From the NCBI GenBank assembly GCA_947460595.1, contig CANHGS010000017.1, forward strand, positions 1 through 64,000: 64,000 nucleotides of DNA, in the 5' to 3' direction. The stretch is from Bacteroidota bacterium (GTDB lineage Bacteria > Bacteroidota > Bacteroidia > Chitinophagales > Chitinophagaceae). The position numbers and the translations under genes are program-made. The notes beneath the pieces are model-generated. The model was not told the origin of the DNA. It worked only from the letters and a program-made list of their open reading frames with translations, and made no database searches. Below, piece after piece: positions 7,929 through 17,170 of this stretch (positions within the stretch are counted from its first letter, which is position 1; the number at the start of each line of letters is the position of its first letter).

Positions 7929-8342
7929 CTAACTTATTGATTGTAGGTAGTCTTGAAGCATAATAGTGGCAGCAATTTGGTCAATATTCCCTTTGATTTG
8001 ACGGTCTTTTTTCTTCATCCCCATCTCTACCATGGCCCTTGAAGCCATTTTAGAGGTAAAGCGCTCATCTACTTTTTTAATGGGAATCATTGGGAATTCC
8101 TTTTGCAACCTAATACAAGCTGCTTCTACCAAGGGGGTAGCATGTGTGGGAGTATCATCCAAGTTCAAAGGGGCACCAATCAAAATAAGCTCCACTGATT
8201 CTTTGGCAAAATAAGCTTTCAAATAAGTGTAAAGGTCATGTGTTGCTACGGTTTCTAACGCTGTGGCAATGATTTGTAGAGGGTCAGTTACTGCTAACCC
8301 AGTTCTTTTTCCACCATAATCAATGCAAAGTATTCTGGCCAT
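7929..8342 (-). CDS. ruvX: Putative Holliday junction resolvase / pre-16S rRNA nuclease YqgF
   Basis: A 137-aa RNase H-fold protein of the YqgF/RuvX family. The first acidic motif is in ILCIDYGGKRTGLAVTD at the N-terminus, VDERFTS lies near residue 90, and the last Asp is in IDQIAATIMLQDYL near the C-terminus. In E. coli the family member is needed for 16S rRNA 5' maturation; nuclease activity on branched DNA has also been reported. The gene starts 2 bp after the UbiA-family gene but has its own promoter box inside that gene's last codons. Confidence 0.95.
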   Translation of the reverse strand: MARILCIDYGGKRTGLAVTDPLQIIATALETVATHDLYTYLKAYFAKESVELILIGAPLNLDDTPTHATPLVEAACIRLQKEFPMIPIKKVDERFTSKMASRAMVEMGMKKKDRQIKGNIDQIAATIMLQDYLQSIS

Positions 8343-8344
8343 TG

Positions 8345-9256
8345 TTACAAATATAGGTCCACAATTACTAAGACGCCGAATACAACACTAGCAATGCCGT
8401 TTGCAGTCATAAATGCTATATTCACACGGCTTAGGTCATTAAACTTAACAATGCTGTGTTGATAGATGAGCATGCCTATAAAAACAATTACGCCCACCCA
8501 ATAACCAAAGTGAAATCCACCATACCATCCAGCAGCCACTACCGTAATGGCACTTAAAACGTGAAGTGCTTCTGAAATTTTTAAGGCTTTTTTTGCACCT
8601 AGTACAGAAGGAATAGACCGCAATTGATGTGATTGATCAAAGTCAATATCCTGCATGGCATAAATAATATCAAAACCACTTACCCAGAATAAAACGGTAA
8701 AGGAAAATAAGATGGGTAATACACTAAAATGACCTGTTACTGCTAGAAAAGCGCCAATGGGGGCTAGGGACAAACCTAGGCCCAATACTAAGTGACAAAG
8801 GGCAGTAAATCTTTTGGTATAACTATAAAACAAAATCACAAATAAAGCCACTGGCGATAAGAAAAAACAAATAGGATTAATGGTATAAGTAGCTACCGTA
8901 AAGATGAGACAGTTGACTATCACAAACCTTAATGCACTATTGGGTGAGATAATGCCTTGAGGAATTTCTCTAATAGCCGTTCTTGGATTTTTGGCATCAA
9001 AACTTCTATCTAAATAGCGATTAAAAGCCATGGCCGCGCTTCTAGCTGTAACCATGCAGACCAATACCAAAAAGAATTTTGCCAAAATCAATTGCCAATT
9101 CTCTGGAAACTGAATTCCAAATCCAAGTCTAGCGTCTTCATTTAAATTAATATCGGTCTTGACTATGGCTAAAAAAAATCCAATCATGGCAAAAGGAAGC
9201 GCAAAAATGGTATGGGAAAATTTTACTAAACTCAGGTATTTTTTAAGGGTACTCAT
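8345..9256 (-). CDS. UbiA-family polyprenyltransferase (UbiA/MqnP type)
   Basis: A 303-aa polytopic membrane protein with about eight hydrophobic segments. The first Asp-rich motif is NRYLDRSFDAKNPRT (from residue 79) and the second is in YAMQDIDFDQ near 210; these bind Mg-diphosphate of the prenyl donor. The N-terminus (LVKFSHTIFALPFAMIGF) is typical of the 4-hydroxybenzoate prenyltransferase branch. In Bacteroidota, which use menaquinone, this branch may be MqnP of the futalosine route; I cannot tell which acceptor is used, because no other quinone genes are in the window. Confidence 0.9.
   Translation of the reverse strand: MSTLKKYLSLVKFSHTIFALPFAMIGFFLAIVKTDINLNEDARLGFGIQFPENWQLILAKFFLVLVCMVTARSAAMAFNRYLDRSFDAKNPRTAIREIPQGIISPNSALRFVIVNCLIFTVATYTINPICFFLSPVALFVILFYSYTKRFTALCHLVLGLGLSLAPIGAFLAVTGHFSVLPILFSFTVLFWVSGFDIIYAMQDIDFDQSHQLRSIPSVLGAKKALKISEALHVLSAITVVAAGWYGGFHFGYWVGVIVFIGMLIYQHSIVKFNDLSRVNIAFMTANGIASVVFGVLVIVDLYL
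8348..8355 (-). promoter_or_regulatory. -7 box TATATTTG before ruvX
   Basis: A perfect TAnnTTTG box lying in the last codons of the upstream prenyltransferase gene; five nucleotides separate it from the ruvX ATG, implying a leaderless or nearly leaderless mRNA. Confidence 0.6.
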
Positions 9257-9308
9257 GTGTCTCTGATTGCAAGATTGATTCTTTTGGCAAAAATCTTGAT
9301 TTTGAATT

Positions 9309-9842
9309 TTATAAATCTGCTAGTTTGGATTCTGTCAATTTCCAAAGTAGAATTCCAGCAGCCACTGAAATATTTAAGGAATGTTTCATCCCTAATTGAG
9401 GAATTTCTATACAGCCATCTGACTGAGCCAACACTGCTGAATCAACTCCCTCTACCTCATTTCCAAAAACCACCGCAATTTTCTCTTCCCCTGATTGAAA
9501 TTGATCTAATGAAATACTCCCTTCCGCTTGCTCTACCGAGAAAATTTTATACCCATTGGCTTTTAGATCATCAATAGCGTCTAGTGTATTGGAATAATGC
9601 ACCCAGTTGACCGTTTCTGTTGCACCCAATGCTGTTTTCTGAATATCCCGATGGGGTGGTTGAGGCGTATACCCACATAAGCAGATGGCTTCAATTCTAA
9701 AAGCATCTGAAGTTCTAAATACAGACCCCACATTGTGCATACTACGCACATTGTCTAAAACCACTACAAGCGGGTTTTTTCGGGCTTCTTTGAATGCTTG
9801 AACAGACATTCTACCTAACTCATCCATGCTCCATTTTCGCAT
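9309..9842 (-). CDS. SpoU/TrmH-family RNA 2'-O-methyltransferase
   Basis: A 177-aa SPOUT methyltransferase with all three SpoU motifs: NVRSMHNVGSVFRTSDAF, FGNEVEGV and the knot motif IPQLGMKHSLNISVAAGI. The open frame runs back to 10115, but the upstream part overlaps the divergent peptidase gene and shows no family similarity. The ATG at 9842 lies 4 nt after a perfect promoter box, so it is the likely start (MRKWSMDEL). At this length it is a catalytic domain alone, without an RNA-binding extension. The target RNA is unknown. Confidence 0.93.
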   Translation of the reverse strand: MRKWSMDELGRMSVQAFKEARKNPLVVVLDNVRSMHNVGSVFRTSDAFRIEAICLCGYTPQPPHRDIQKTALGATETVNWVHYSNTLDAIDDLKANGYKIFSVEQAEGSISLDQFQSGEEKIAVVFGNEVEGVDSAVLAQSDGCIEIPQLGMKHSLNISVAAGILLWKLTESKLADL

Positions 9843-9846
9843 GCCG

Positions 9847-9854
9847 CAAAGGTA
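9847..9854 (-). promoter_or_regulatory. -7 box TACCTTTG before the SpoU methyltransferase
   Basis: A perfect TAnnTTTG; CGGC then ATG follows, so the AUG starts at the fifth base after the box, the same spacing as the SRP RNA 5' end. It decides the start codon of this gene. Confidence 0.6.
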
Positions 9855-9927
9855 AACCCATCCATTCATAAATACCATATCCATATTTGAACAGTATTTT
9901 ATAACTTGTTTTGACAAAACTACTACC

Positions 9928-11502
9928 ATGAGATACCAACATTTTATGGCTTCGGTGCTTTTGAGCACTTGCCTATCCCCAGTTTTTTGTTTGGCACAGG
10001 AAGAGAAAGTTGACCTGACCATGATGCAAAAAATTAAAGAAGAGGGTTTACAACACAGTAAAGTAATGGACATAGCCCTCCATTTAACCGACTTAAACGG
10101 AAACCGACTAACCAATTCACCGGGTTATTTAAAAGCGGCCAATTATGCCAAAGAAACCCTGAGCGGATGGGGTCTCACTAATGCAACATTAGACGCCTGG
10201 GGCGAATTTGGTAAAGGATGGGAGCTAGAAAAATCCTATTTGGCCATGACGGCCCCTTATTACAAGCCTTTACTGGCCTATCCCAAAACCTGGACCAGCG
10301 GTACCAGTGGCGCTAAGTCGGCTAATCTTTTATTGGTGACCATTACGGATTCAGCTTCTGTAATAGCTTATAAAGGCAAATTGCGTGGCAAAATTATCTT
10401 GATTGACAAATTGGATCCATATACCCATAGTTTCAAAGCCGATGCCAGTAGGTATTCAGATGAAGACCTGGCTAAAATGGCCGCAGCCAAACCCCAACCA
10501 CCAATGGATACTGCAACAGCTAGAAGAATGACAGCCCAAAGAGGTGGCGGATTGGGTGGGGCACAAAGGGTATTGAACCAATTGAAAGAGATGGCTAAAA
10601 AAGAAGGGGCTGTTGCCATTTTGAGTACAGGTATTCGTAGCCATGACGGAACCATTTTTGCCCAAGGAGGTGGAGCATATAAAGCTACTGATCCAGAAAA
10701 TTTCTTAGACATGGTGCTAGGAATTGAAGACTATAATACCCTCTTAAGAATAGCTCGTTCTGGCGAATCTGTAAAACTAGATGCAGATGTAAAAACCAAA
10801 TTTCAAACCAATAATACCCAAGGTTATAATGTGATTGCAGAAATCCCTGGCACGGATCCAAAACTAAAGGATGAAGTAGTCATGATTGGGGCTCATTTGG
10901 ATTCATGGCAAACCGGAACTGGCGCTACGGATAATGCATCTGGTTCTTCCGTAATGATGGAAGCTATTAGAATTTTAAAAACCTTGGGGGTACAAAATAA
11001 AAGAACCATCCGTATTGGATTATGGAGTGGTGAAGAACAAGGATTGTTGGGCTCAAGGGGGTATGTAAAAAAGACTTTTGCAGACCCTGCAAACATGCAA
11101 TTATTACCTGCGCATGCTAACTTTTCTTCCTATTTTAATATTGATAATGGTACCGGAAAAATCAGGGGTATTTATTTGCAAGGCAATGAAGCCTGCAGAA
11201 ATATTTTCACTTCTTGGTTAGCCCCTTTTAAAGACTTAGGTGCAAGTACAGTTACCATCAGCAATACGGGAGGCACAGATCACCAAGCATTTGATGGGGT
11301 TGGATTACCTGGATTTCAATTTATTCAAGACCCCATTGAATATGACACCAGGACCCATCATAGTAATATGGATGTCTATGACCATTTAATTGAGGCTGAT
11401 TTGAAACAAATTTCTACCATTGTTGCCGCCTTTGTTTACAATGCTGCACAGCGCGATGAAAAACTACCCAGAAAAGAACTTCCCAAACCTAGAGGATTCT
11501 AA
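9928..11502 (+). CDS. Secreted M28-family zinc aminopeptidase with PA domain
   Basis: A 524-aa protein with a signal peptide (cleavage after FCLAQ near residue 24). A PA-type insert precedes the M28 catalytic domain, where the zinc ligands and catalytic acids are visible: GAHLDSW near 320, TDNASG near 334, WSGEEQGLLGS near 366, and a C-terminal HHSNMDVYDH segment. Family members release amino acids from peptides, often in the periplasm or outside the cell. The gene is followed at once by a heptamer array in the GAGTGAA orientation. Exact substrate unknown. Confidence 0.95.
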   Translation: MRYQHFMASVLLSTCLSPVFCLAQEEKVDLTMMQKIKEEGLQHSKVMDIALHLTDLNGNRLTNSPGYLKAANYAKETLSGWGLTNATLDAWGEFGKGWELEKSYLAMTAPYYKPLLAYPKTWTSGTSGAKSANLLLVTITDSASVIAYKGKLRGKIILIDKLDPYTHSFKADASRYSDEDLAKMAAAKPQPPMDTATARRMTAQRGGGLGGAQRVLNQLKEMAKKEGAVAILSTGIRSHDGTIFAQGGGAYKATDPENFLDMVLGIEDYNTLLRIARSGESVKLDADVKTKFQTNNTQGYNVIAEIPGTDPKLKDEVVMIGAHLDSWQTGTGATDNASGSSVMMEAIRILKTLGVQNKRTIRIGLWSGEEQGLLGSRGYVKKTFADPANMQLLPAHANFSSYFNIDNGTGKIRGIYLQGNEACRNIFTSWLAPFKDLGASTVTISNTGGTDHQAFDGVGLPGFQFIQDPIEYDTRTHHSNMDVYDHLIEADLKQISTIVAAFVYNAAQRDEKLPRKELPKPRGF

Positions 11503-11510
11503 AATTAGTG

Positions 11511-11600
11511 GAGAGATAAGAGTGAAGAGTGAAGAGTGAAGAGTGAAGAGTGAAGAGTTAAGAGTGAAGAGTTAAGAGTTAAGAGTGAAGAGTGAAGAGT
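11511..11600. repeat. Heptamer tandem array B (AGAGTGA)
   Basis: About twelve units of AGAGTGA, some as AGAGTTA, on the plus strand directly downstream of the M28 peptidase stop. It is inverted relative to array C 190 bp further on. Confidence 0.95.
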
Positions 11601-11619
11601 TATTTTTATGGTACTGGGT

Positions 11620-11710
11620 ACTGTTTTATAAACTGTGTAAGTGAGGGATAAGTTGGGGTGCACGGGACTGTTTTATAAACTGTGTAAGTGAGGGATAAGT
11701 TGGGGTGCAC
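11620..11710. repeat. 44-bp direct repeat, two tandem copies
   Basis: Copies at 11620-11663 and 11667-11710 look identical and are separated by GGG. Each begins ACTGTTTTATAAACTGTG and ends GGGGTGCAC. The ACTGTTTTATAAACTGTGTAA part is reminiscent of IS256-type terminal repeats, but there is no transposase nearby, so an insertion-sequence remnant or MITE end is only a suggestion. Confidence 0.85.
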
Positions 11711-11736
11711 CTCAACTTATCCCTCATGTTTTTTAA
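11689..11736 (+). terminator. 38-bp near-perfect palindrome with T run
   Basis: The second copy of the 44-bp repeat runs into its own inverted complement: TGAGGGATAAGTTG (11689-11702) pairs with 11713-11726 around a GGTGCACC core, with one mismatched pair. A T-rich stretch (TGTTTTTT) follows. It could terminate the M28 transcript or be a relic of a mobile-element end. A further small hairpin, CCTAAGC/GCTTAGG, lies at 11743-11759. Confidence 0.6.
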
Positions 11737-11785
11737 TTGAAACCTAAGCCAAGCTTAGGCTATCTATTTTACTAAGATGATTGTC

Positions 11786-11912
11786 CATTCTTCACTCTTC
11801 ACTCTTCACTTTCTTCTTCCTCCTCTCTTCACTCTTATCTCTTCACTTTCTTCCTCCTCCTCTCTTCACTCTTATCTCTTCACTTTCTTCGTCCTCCTCT
11901 CTTCACTTCTTT
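11786..11912. repeat. Heptamer tandem array C (TTCACTC)
   Basis: CTTCACT units mixed with the spacers TTTCTTCTTCCTCCTC and CTTATCT, G-poor on the plus strand, in opposite orientation to array B. It ends about 60 bp before mutS. Arrays B and C together with the palindrome fill the 467-bp gap between the M28 gene and mutS. Confidence 0.95.
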
Positions 11913-11955
11913 TCCACATCCCGCGTAGGATAGCAAAGGCAAGACAACAAGAACC

Positions 11956-11963
11956 TATATTTG
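11956..11963 (+). promoter_or_regulatory. -7 box TATATTTG before mutS
   Basis: A perfect TAnnTTTG; six bases separate it from the ATG at 11970. The TTG at 11961 that would lengthen the frame lies inside the box, so it is not the start codon. Confidence 0.6.
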
Positions 11964-11969
11964 TCATCC

Positions 11970-14606
11970 ATGTCTAAAGCCGTTTCCGATACCCCTTTAA
12001 TGCAACAGCACAGGGCCATTAAGCAACAATATCCTGATGCCATTTTGCTATTTCGCGTGGGCGATTTTTATGAAACATTTGGAGAAGACGCCATTATTGC
12101 AGCAAGGGTGTTGGGTATTACCCTAACCAAAAGAAACAACGGCTCCGCATCGGCCAGTGAATTAGCGGGATTTCCCCATCATGCGTTAGATACCTATTTG
12201 CACAAACTGGTAAAAGCCGGTTATAGGGTTGCTATTTGCGACCAATTAGAAGATCCAAAATCGGTAAAGGGTATTGTCAAAAGAGGGGTAACGGAATTGG
12301 TTACCCCTGGAATTGCCACCAATGACAAACTCTTAGATCAAAATAGTAATAACTTTTTGGCGGCCTTGCACCTGCAAGAAGACCAAATGGGTATTGCATT
12401 TTTAGACATTTCTACTGGAGAGTTTTTTGTGGCAGAGGGAAATGCAGACTATATGGACAAGCTATTACAAAGCCTGAAACCAGCAGAAGTGATTTTCCAA
12501 AGAAGCCATCAAAAACAATTCAAAGAATTGTTTGGACCCAAATTCTATACCTATCATTTGGATAGTTGGGTCTTTGATGAACATTTTGCTACAGAAAGCT
12601 TGCTCAAACATTTTCAAACCCATTCATTAAAAGGTTTTGGCATTGAAAAAATGTCTATGGCCATAGTTGCTGCTGGTGCCATACTCTATTATTTAAAACA
12701 AACAGAGCATCCAAACCTGCAACATATTAGCACCATTCAAAGAATGGAGCGGGAAGACTTTTTGTGGATGGATAGGTTTACGATTCGCAATCTGGAACTC
12801 TTACATACTGGATATGAAAACGGCCATTCTTTGATCAAGACAATGGACAATACGGTGAGTGCCATGGGCGCTAGACTCTTGCACCGATGGTTGCTTTTTC
12901 CACTAAAAGATTTAACTAAAATTAATGAACGTTTAGACGCAGTATCTACTTGGATTGTAAACCCAGACTTGAGAAAATCAATTGCAGAATGCATTAAACG
13001 CTGTGGCGATGTAGAAAGATTGGTCAGTAAAATTCCATTAAAAAAAATATCGCCCCGTGAAGTTTTGCAATTAGCCAAGGGTCTTGAGCAAATTGGTATT
13101 ATTCAAAAGGATAGTGCTGAAATAGCAAACCCCCACTTGCAACAATTAGCTCAAAAATTGGCTCCCTGTCTTCCAGTAATGGAAAGAATTTTTCTAGAAA
13201 TTAATGAAGCCCCCCCAGCTGCAGCCAATAAAGGAAATGTATTTAATGCTGGCATTCATGAGGAGTTAGATGAACTAAGAAATATCGCCACTGGCGGAAA
13301 AGAATTTCTCAATAATATTCAGCAAAGAGAAGCAGAACTTACCGGCATTAGTTCACTCAAAATCAATTTCAATAATGTATTTGGGTATTATTTAGAAGTA
13401 ACTAATTCACAAAAACATAAGGTTCCTGCTGAATGGATTCGCAAACAAACACTGGCTAATGCGGAGCGCTATATTACTCCGGAATTGAAGACCTATGAAG
13501 AAAAAATCATGGGAGCAGAAGACAAAATATTGGCTATTGAATTGGACCTGTATGACAAGCTACTCCAATACTTGCAGGAGTTTCTTGCTCCCATGCAAAT
13601 GAATGGTCATTTACTGGCCCATCTAGATTGTTTAATCTGTTTTGCAGAAAACGCTATCCAGTATCAATACAAAAAACCTGACATGCACAGCGGTGCTTTG
13701 TTAGAGCTCAAAGACAGCAGGCATCCCGTGATTGAAAAAAATCTTCCAGCCGGAGAATCCTATGTGAGTAATGATATTGTTCTTGATCCAGAAGGGGTTC
13801 AAGTGATTATTTTAACTGGACCCAATATGAGTGGTAAGAGCGCTTTGTTAAGACAAACAGCACTCATTACTTTAATGGCACATATGGGTAGTTTTGTCCC
13901 AGCATCTTCTGCAAAAATTCCACTTACCGATAAAATTTTCACAAGAGTAGGCGCAAGTGATAATTTAAGTGGTGGAGAATCCACCTTCATGGTAGAGATG
14001 AATGAAACCGCCAGTATTATCAATAATATTTCTGCCAGAAGTTTGATTTTGTTAGATGAAATAGGAAGAGGTACTTCTACCTATGATGGCATTTCAATTG
14101 CTTGGAGTATTGTGGAACATTTGCATGGTTCTGCTGCAGTACCCAAGACCCTTTTTGCTACACATTACCATGAACTAAATGAATTAGAAGCCAAACTTCC
14201 AAGGGTAAAGAATTACCATATCACCAATAAAGAATTGGGTAATAAAATTATTTTCTTACGCAAGTTAGCACCAGGAGGTAGCATTCATAGTTTTGGTATT
14301 CATGTAGCTAGAATGGCAGGAATGCCACCCTCTTTAATTGCTAGAGCCAATGAAATCTTGGAACAATTAGAAGACAAACAGGTAGATGAAAAAGAGGGCG
14401 ACAAAAAATTGCGCATTCAAAACAAATCTGAATTGGGTAATCAATTAAAAGAACTCTCAGTCCCCAAAATGCAACTGTCTATTTTTGATGCTCATTCTCA
14501 AACCTTTCAGGACATAAGAAAAAGATTGGAAGAAACAGATATCAATCAATTGACACCCGTAGAAGCCTTGTTGAAGTTGAATGAAATCAAGAATATGCTT
14601 AAATAG
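11970..14606 (+). CDS. mutS: DNA mismatch repair protein MutS
   Basis: An 878-aa MutS of normal length. The mismatch-recognition domain I has the FYE motif (GDFYETFGED near residue 35). The ABC ATPase has Walker A GPNMSGKSALL near 615, the signature LSGGESTFMVEM near 670 and Walker B LILLDEIGRGTSTYDG near 692. It recognises mispairs and recruits MutL. The start at 11970 is set by the promoter box. Its 3' end overlaps the convergent acetyltransferase gene by 8 bp. Hypermutable heptamer arrays lie directly upstream. Confidence 0.98.
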   Translation: MSKAVSDTPLMQQHRAIKQQYPDAILLFRVGDFYETFGEDAIIAARVLGITLTKRNNGSASASELAGFPHHALDTYLHKLVKAGYRVAICDQLEDPKSVKGIVKRGVTELVTPGIATNDKLLDQNSNNFLAALHLQEDQMGIAFLDISTGEFFVAEGNADYMDKLLQSLKPAEVIFQRSHQKQFKELFGPKFYTYHLDSWVFDEHFATESLLKHFQTHSLKGFGIEKMSMAIVAAGAILYYLKQTEHPNLQHISTIQRMEREDFLWMDRFTIRNLELLHTGYENGHSLIKTMDNTVSAMGARLLHRWLLFPLKDLTKINERLDAVSTWIVNPDLRKSIAECIKRCGDVERLVSKIPLKKISPREVLQLAKGLEQIGIIQKDSAEIANPHLQQLAQKLAPCLPVMERIFLEINEAPPAAANKGNVFNAGIHEELDELRNIATGGKEFLNNIQQREAELTGISSLKINFNNVFGYYLEVTNSQKHKVPAEWIRKQTLANAERYITPELKTYEEKIMGAEDKILAIELDLYDKLLQYLQEFLAPMQMNGHLLAHLDCLICFAENAIQYQYKKPDMHSGALLELKDSRHPVIEKNLPAGESYVSNDIVLDPEGVQVIILTGPNMSGKSALLRQTALITLMAHMGSFVPASSAKIPLTDKIFTRVGASDNLSGGESTFMVEMNETASIINNISARSLILLDEIGRGTSTYDGISIAWSIVEHLHGSAAVPKTLFATHYHELNELEAKLPRVKNYHITNKELGNKIIFLRKLAPGGSIHSFGIHVARMAGMPPSLIARANEILEQLEDKQVDEKEGDKKLRIQNKSELGNQLKELSVPKMQLSIFDAHSQTFQDIRKRLEETDINQLTPVEALLKLNEIKNMLK

Positions 14607-15198
14607 GGGCTGATAATTTAGTTGCAAGATTTGCTTTAACATGACTAACCCATTCTTCTTTTAAAATGCTTAAGACAATACTATCTCTTCTACCCCCTGT
14701 TTGATTGGGCATATGACTTCTTAGTACCCCCTCAACTGAACAACCAATACTTTTCATAGCAGCAATGCTTTTGGCATTATTATTATCTGCCCTAAATTCG
14801 ACTCGCTCCATTTCAAGTGTTTCAAAAGCAAACTGGAGAAGCAGGTATTTACAATGCTTGTTTAGCCCTGTTCCTTGAAATGCTTTACCGTACCAAGTAT
14901 AACCCAATTGAACTGTCTTGTAAGCAGGTTGTATATCATAGAACCGAGTAGCACCAGCATATTTTCCCGTTTGTTTGTCAAACACTACAAAGGGATAGGA
15001 ATACCCACTATCCCTTTCTGCTAATGCCTTTTTAATATAATTTTCCAAACTAGCAACTGAGTTAATGGGCATTAAGGAATATTGCCAGATTTCCGGCTCT
15101 TCCAATGCAAAATGTTGCAAATAATTGCAATCTTCCGCGTTCAAAGGCCGCAATAAAACGCAATCATTTTCCAAAATAAAATCCTTTGACAAATCCAT
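14599..15198 (-). CDS. GNAT-family N-acetyltransferase (RimJ/RimL-like)
   Basis: A 199-aa protein of the acetyltransf_3 type. The beta4-alpha3 acetyl-CoA region is GYTWYGKAFQGTGLNKHCKYLLL near residue 95-118, and FRADNNNAKSIAAMKSIGCSVEGVLR shows the C-terminal half of the fold. Relatives acetylate ribosomal protein N-termini or small amines; the substrate here is unknown. It converges on mutS with an 8-bp overlap. Confidence 0.9.
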   Translation of the reverse strand: MDLSKDFILENDCVLLRPLNAEDCNYLQHFALEEPEIWQYSLMPINSVASLENYIKKALAERDSGYSYPFVVFDKQTGKYAGATRFYDIQPAYKTVQLGYTWYGKAFQGTGLNKHCKYLLLQFAFETLEMERVEFRADNNNAKSIAAMKSIGCSVEGVLRSHMPNQTGGRRDSIVLSILKEEWVSHVKANLATKLSAPI

Positions 15199-15240
15199 AG
15201 TTGCATTTTGCCCCTAAGCTACGCTTTATAAAAGATTTTA

Positions 15241-15262
15241 AAAAGCAGTGTTGCTGCTTTTT
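15241..15262. other. Hairpin upstream of glmS
   Basis: The 8-bp perfect stem AAAAGCAG / CTGCTTTT with a 5-nt loop is flanked by A and T runs, so it looks like an intrinsic terminator in either direction. It lies between divergent genes, so it either stops stray transcripts or lies in the glmS leader. It is not a glmS ribozyme. Confidence 0.5.
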
Positions 15263-15298
15263 AACTAATGTTGCAAATTGAATTAACTGATTAATATT

Positions 15299-17137
15299 AT
15301 GTGTGGAATTGTTGGTTATGTTGGTCATAGAGAAGCTTATCCAGTAGTAATAAAGGGATTAAAGCGTTTGGAATATAGAGGCTATGACAGTTCTGGGGTG
15401 GCATTGATTAACAATGGTCACTTACATGTTTTCAAAAAACAAGGTAAGGTTGCGGAATTGGAAGAAGCTGTCATTGGCAAGGATCTTCATTCAAATATTG
15501 GCATTGGACATACGCGTTGGGCTACCCACGGTGTTCCATCAGATAGAAATGCCCACCCGCATTTGTCTAATAGTGGTGAATTAGCCATGATTCATAATGG
15601 GATCATTGAAAACTATGCTCAGATTAAAAAAGAATTATTAGATCACGGCTATACGTTTACCAGTGATACGGATACAGAAGTCTTGCTCAACTTTATTGAA
15701 GACATCAAGAAAAACAATGAATGCAGTTTAGAAGAAGCACTTAGAATTGCTTTAAAAAGAATTGTAGGAGCCTATTGTATATTACTCATTTCTCAAGACG
15801 ATCCTGAAACCATTATTGCTGCTAGAAAGGGAAGCCCATTGGTAATTGGAATAGGCAAGGGAGAACATTTTTTGGCTAGTGACGCTTCTCCCATCATTGA
15901 ATACACCAAAGAAGTAGTCTATGTTAATGATTATGAAATAGCCATTGTTAGACCAGATGAATTGATCTTAAAAAATTTAGGTAATGAAAAACAAACTCCT
16001 TTCATTACCAAATTAGACATGGAATTAGCCGCTATTGAAAAAGGTGGTTATGAGCATTTCATGTTAAAAGAAATTCACGAACAACCCGATACTATTTTTG
16101 ACTGTTTGCGTGGCAGACTGCAACCAGAGAATGGAACCATTGTCATGGGTGGGGTGGAGAACCATATTGAAGCATTAAAGAATGCCAATCGTATTTTAAT
16201 TGTGGCTTGTGGAACAAGTTGGCACGCGGGCTTATTAGCCGAATACCAAATAGAAGAATTGTGCCGCATTCCGGTAGAAGTAGAATATGCATCTGAATTT
16301 AGGTATCGAAACCCTGTGATTCATCCAGGAGACGTAATCATTGCCATTTCTCAAAGTGGTGAAACGGCAGATACCTTGGTAGCATTGGAAAGTGCCAAAG
16401 CTAAGGGAGCATTCATTTTTGGCGTAGTAAATGTGGTTGGTAGCAGTATTGCCAGATTAAGTCATGCTGGTGCCTACTCACACGCTGGGCCAGAAATTGG
16501 TGTAGCTAGCACTAAAGCATTTACAGGTCAGTTGGCCGTTTTAGCCATGATGGCCTTAAAGATTGGATACGCCAAAGGAACCATTACCAAAGAAAGATAT
16601 TTACACTTGATGCTAGAATTGCAAGCTGTTCCTGAGAAAATTCGTGAGATTTTAAAAGACACTAGTAACATTCAACGCATTGCTGAAAAATACAAAGACG
16701 CTAGAGACTTTTTGTTCTTAGGACGAGGTTATAATTTTCCCATTGCATTGGAAGGAGCGCTTAAATTAAAAGAGATCTCCTATATACATGCCGAGGGATA
16801 TCCTGCTGCAGAAATGAAGCACGGACCCATTGCACTAGTAGATAAAGATTTACCAGTAGTATTTGTGGCGACCAAGGACTCTTACTATGAAAAGATTGTT
16901 TCTAATGTTCAGGAAATTAAAGCCAGAAGTGGTATGGTCATAGCTGTTGCTACCGTTGGTGATGAAATCATTCCTGGCATGGCCGATGATACCATGTATG
17001 TTCCTGATGCAGATGAATTAATTGCACCTTTACTCAGTGTGATTCCTATGCAATTGCTAAGTTACTATGTGGGTCTAGCCAAAGGATTAGACGTTGACAA
17101 ACCGCGAAACTTAGCTAAAAGCGTTACGGTAGAATAA
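15299..17137 (+). CDS. glmS: Glutamine-fructose-6-phosphate aminotransferase (isomerizing)
   Basis: A 612-aa GlmS. The N-terminal MCGIVGYVG exposes the Cys2 nucleophile of the class II glutaminase domain, with GIGHTRWATHG near residue 67. Two SIS sugar-binding domains follow (ACGTSWHAG near 303, SQSGETADT near 350), and the C-terminus is the conserved KSVTVE. It makes glucosamine-6-phosphate for peptidoglycan and LPS. A beta-helix DUF4954 gene follows after 33 bp and is probably co-transcribed. Confidence 0.98.
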   Translation: MCGIVGYVGHREAYPVVIKGLKRLEYRGYDSSGVALINNGHLHVFKKQGKVAELEEAVIGKDLHSNIGIGHTRWATHGVPSDRNAHPHLSNSGELAMIHNGIIENYAQIKKELLDHGYTFTSDTDTEVLLNFIEDIKKNNECSLEEALRIALKRIVGAYCILLISQDDPETIIAARKGSPLVIGIGKGEHFLASDASPIIEYTKEVVYVNDYEIAIVRPDELILKNLGNEKQTPFITKLDMELAAIEKGGYEHFMLKEIHEQPDTIFDCLRGRLQPENGTIVMGGVENHIEALKNANRILIVACGTSWHAGLLAEYQIEELCRIPVEVEYASEFRYRNPVIHPGDVIIAISQSGETADTLVALESAKAKGAFIFGVVNVVGSSIARLSHAGAYSHAGPEIGVASTKAFTGQLAVLAMMALKIGYAKGTITKERYLHLMLELQAVPEKIREILKDTSNIQRIAEKYKDARDFLFLGRGYNFPIALEGALKLKEISYIHAEGYPAAEMKHGPIALVDKDLPVVFVATKDSYYEKIVSNVQEIKARSGMVIAVATVGDEIIPGMADDTMYVPDADELIAPLLSVIPMQLLSYYVGLAKGLDVDKPRNLAKSVTVE

Positions 17138-17170
17138 TTTATTAACCCCCTCCCCCAAAAAGCCATTTGA

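Noticed and set aside
9843..10115. Upstream extension of the SpoU methyltransferase frame
   Set aside because: It overlaps the divergent peptidase gene, shows no family similarity and would span the promoter box at 9847.
11777..11977. 66-codon frame over array C
   Set aside because: Repeat translation ending in the mutS promoter region; no coding character.
15199..15298. glmS ribozyme in the glmS leader
   Set aside because: The leader is only about 100 bp with a single small hairpin; the ribozyme is much larger and typical of Firmicutes.
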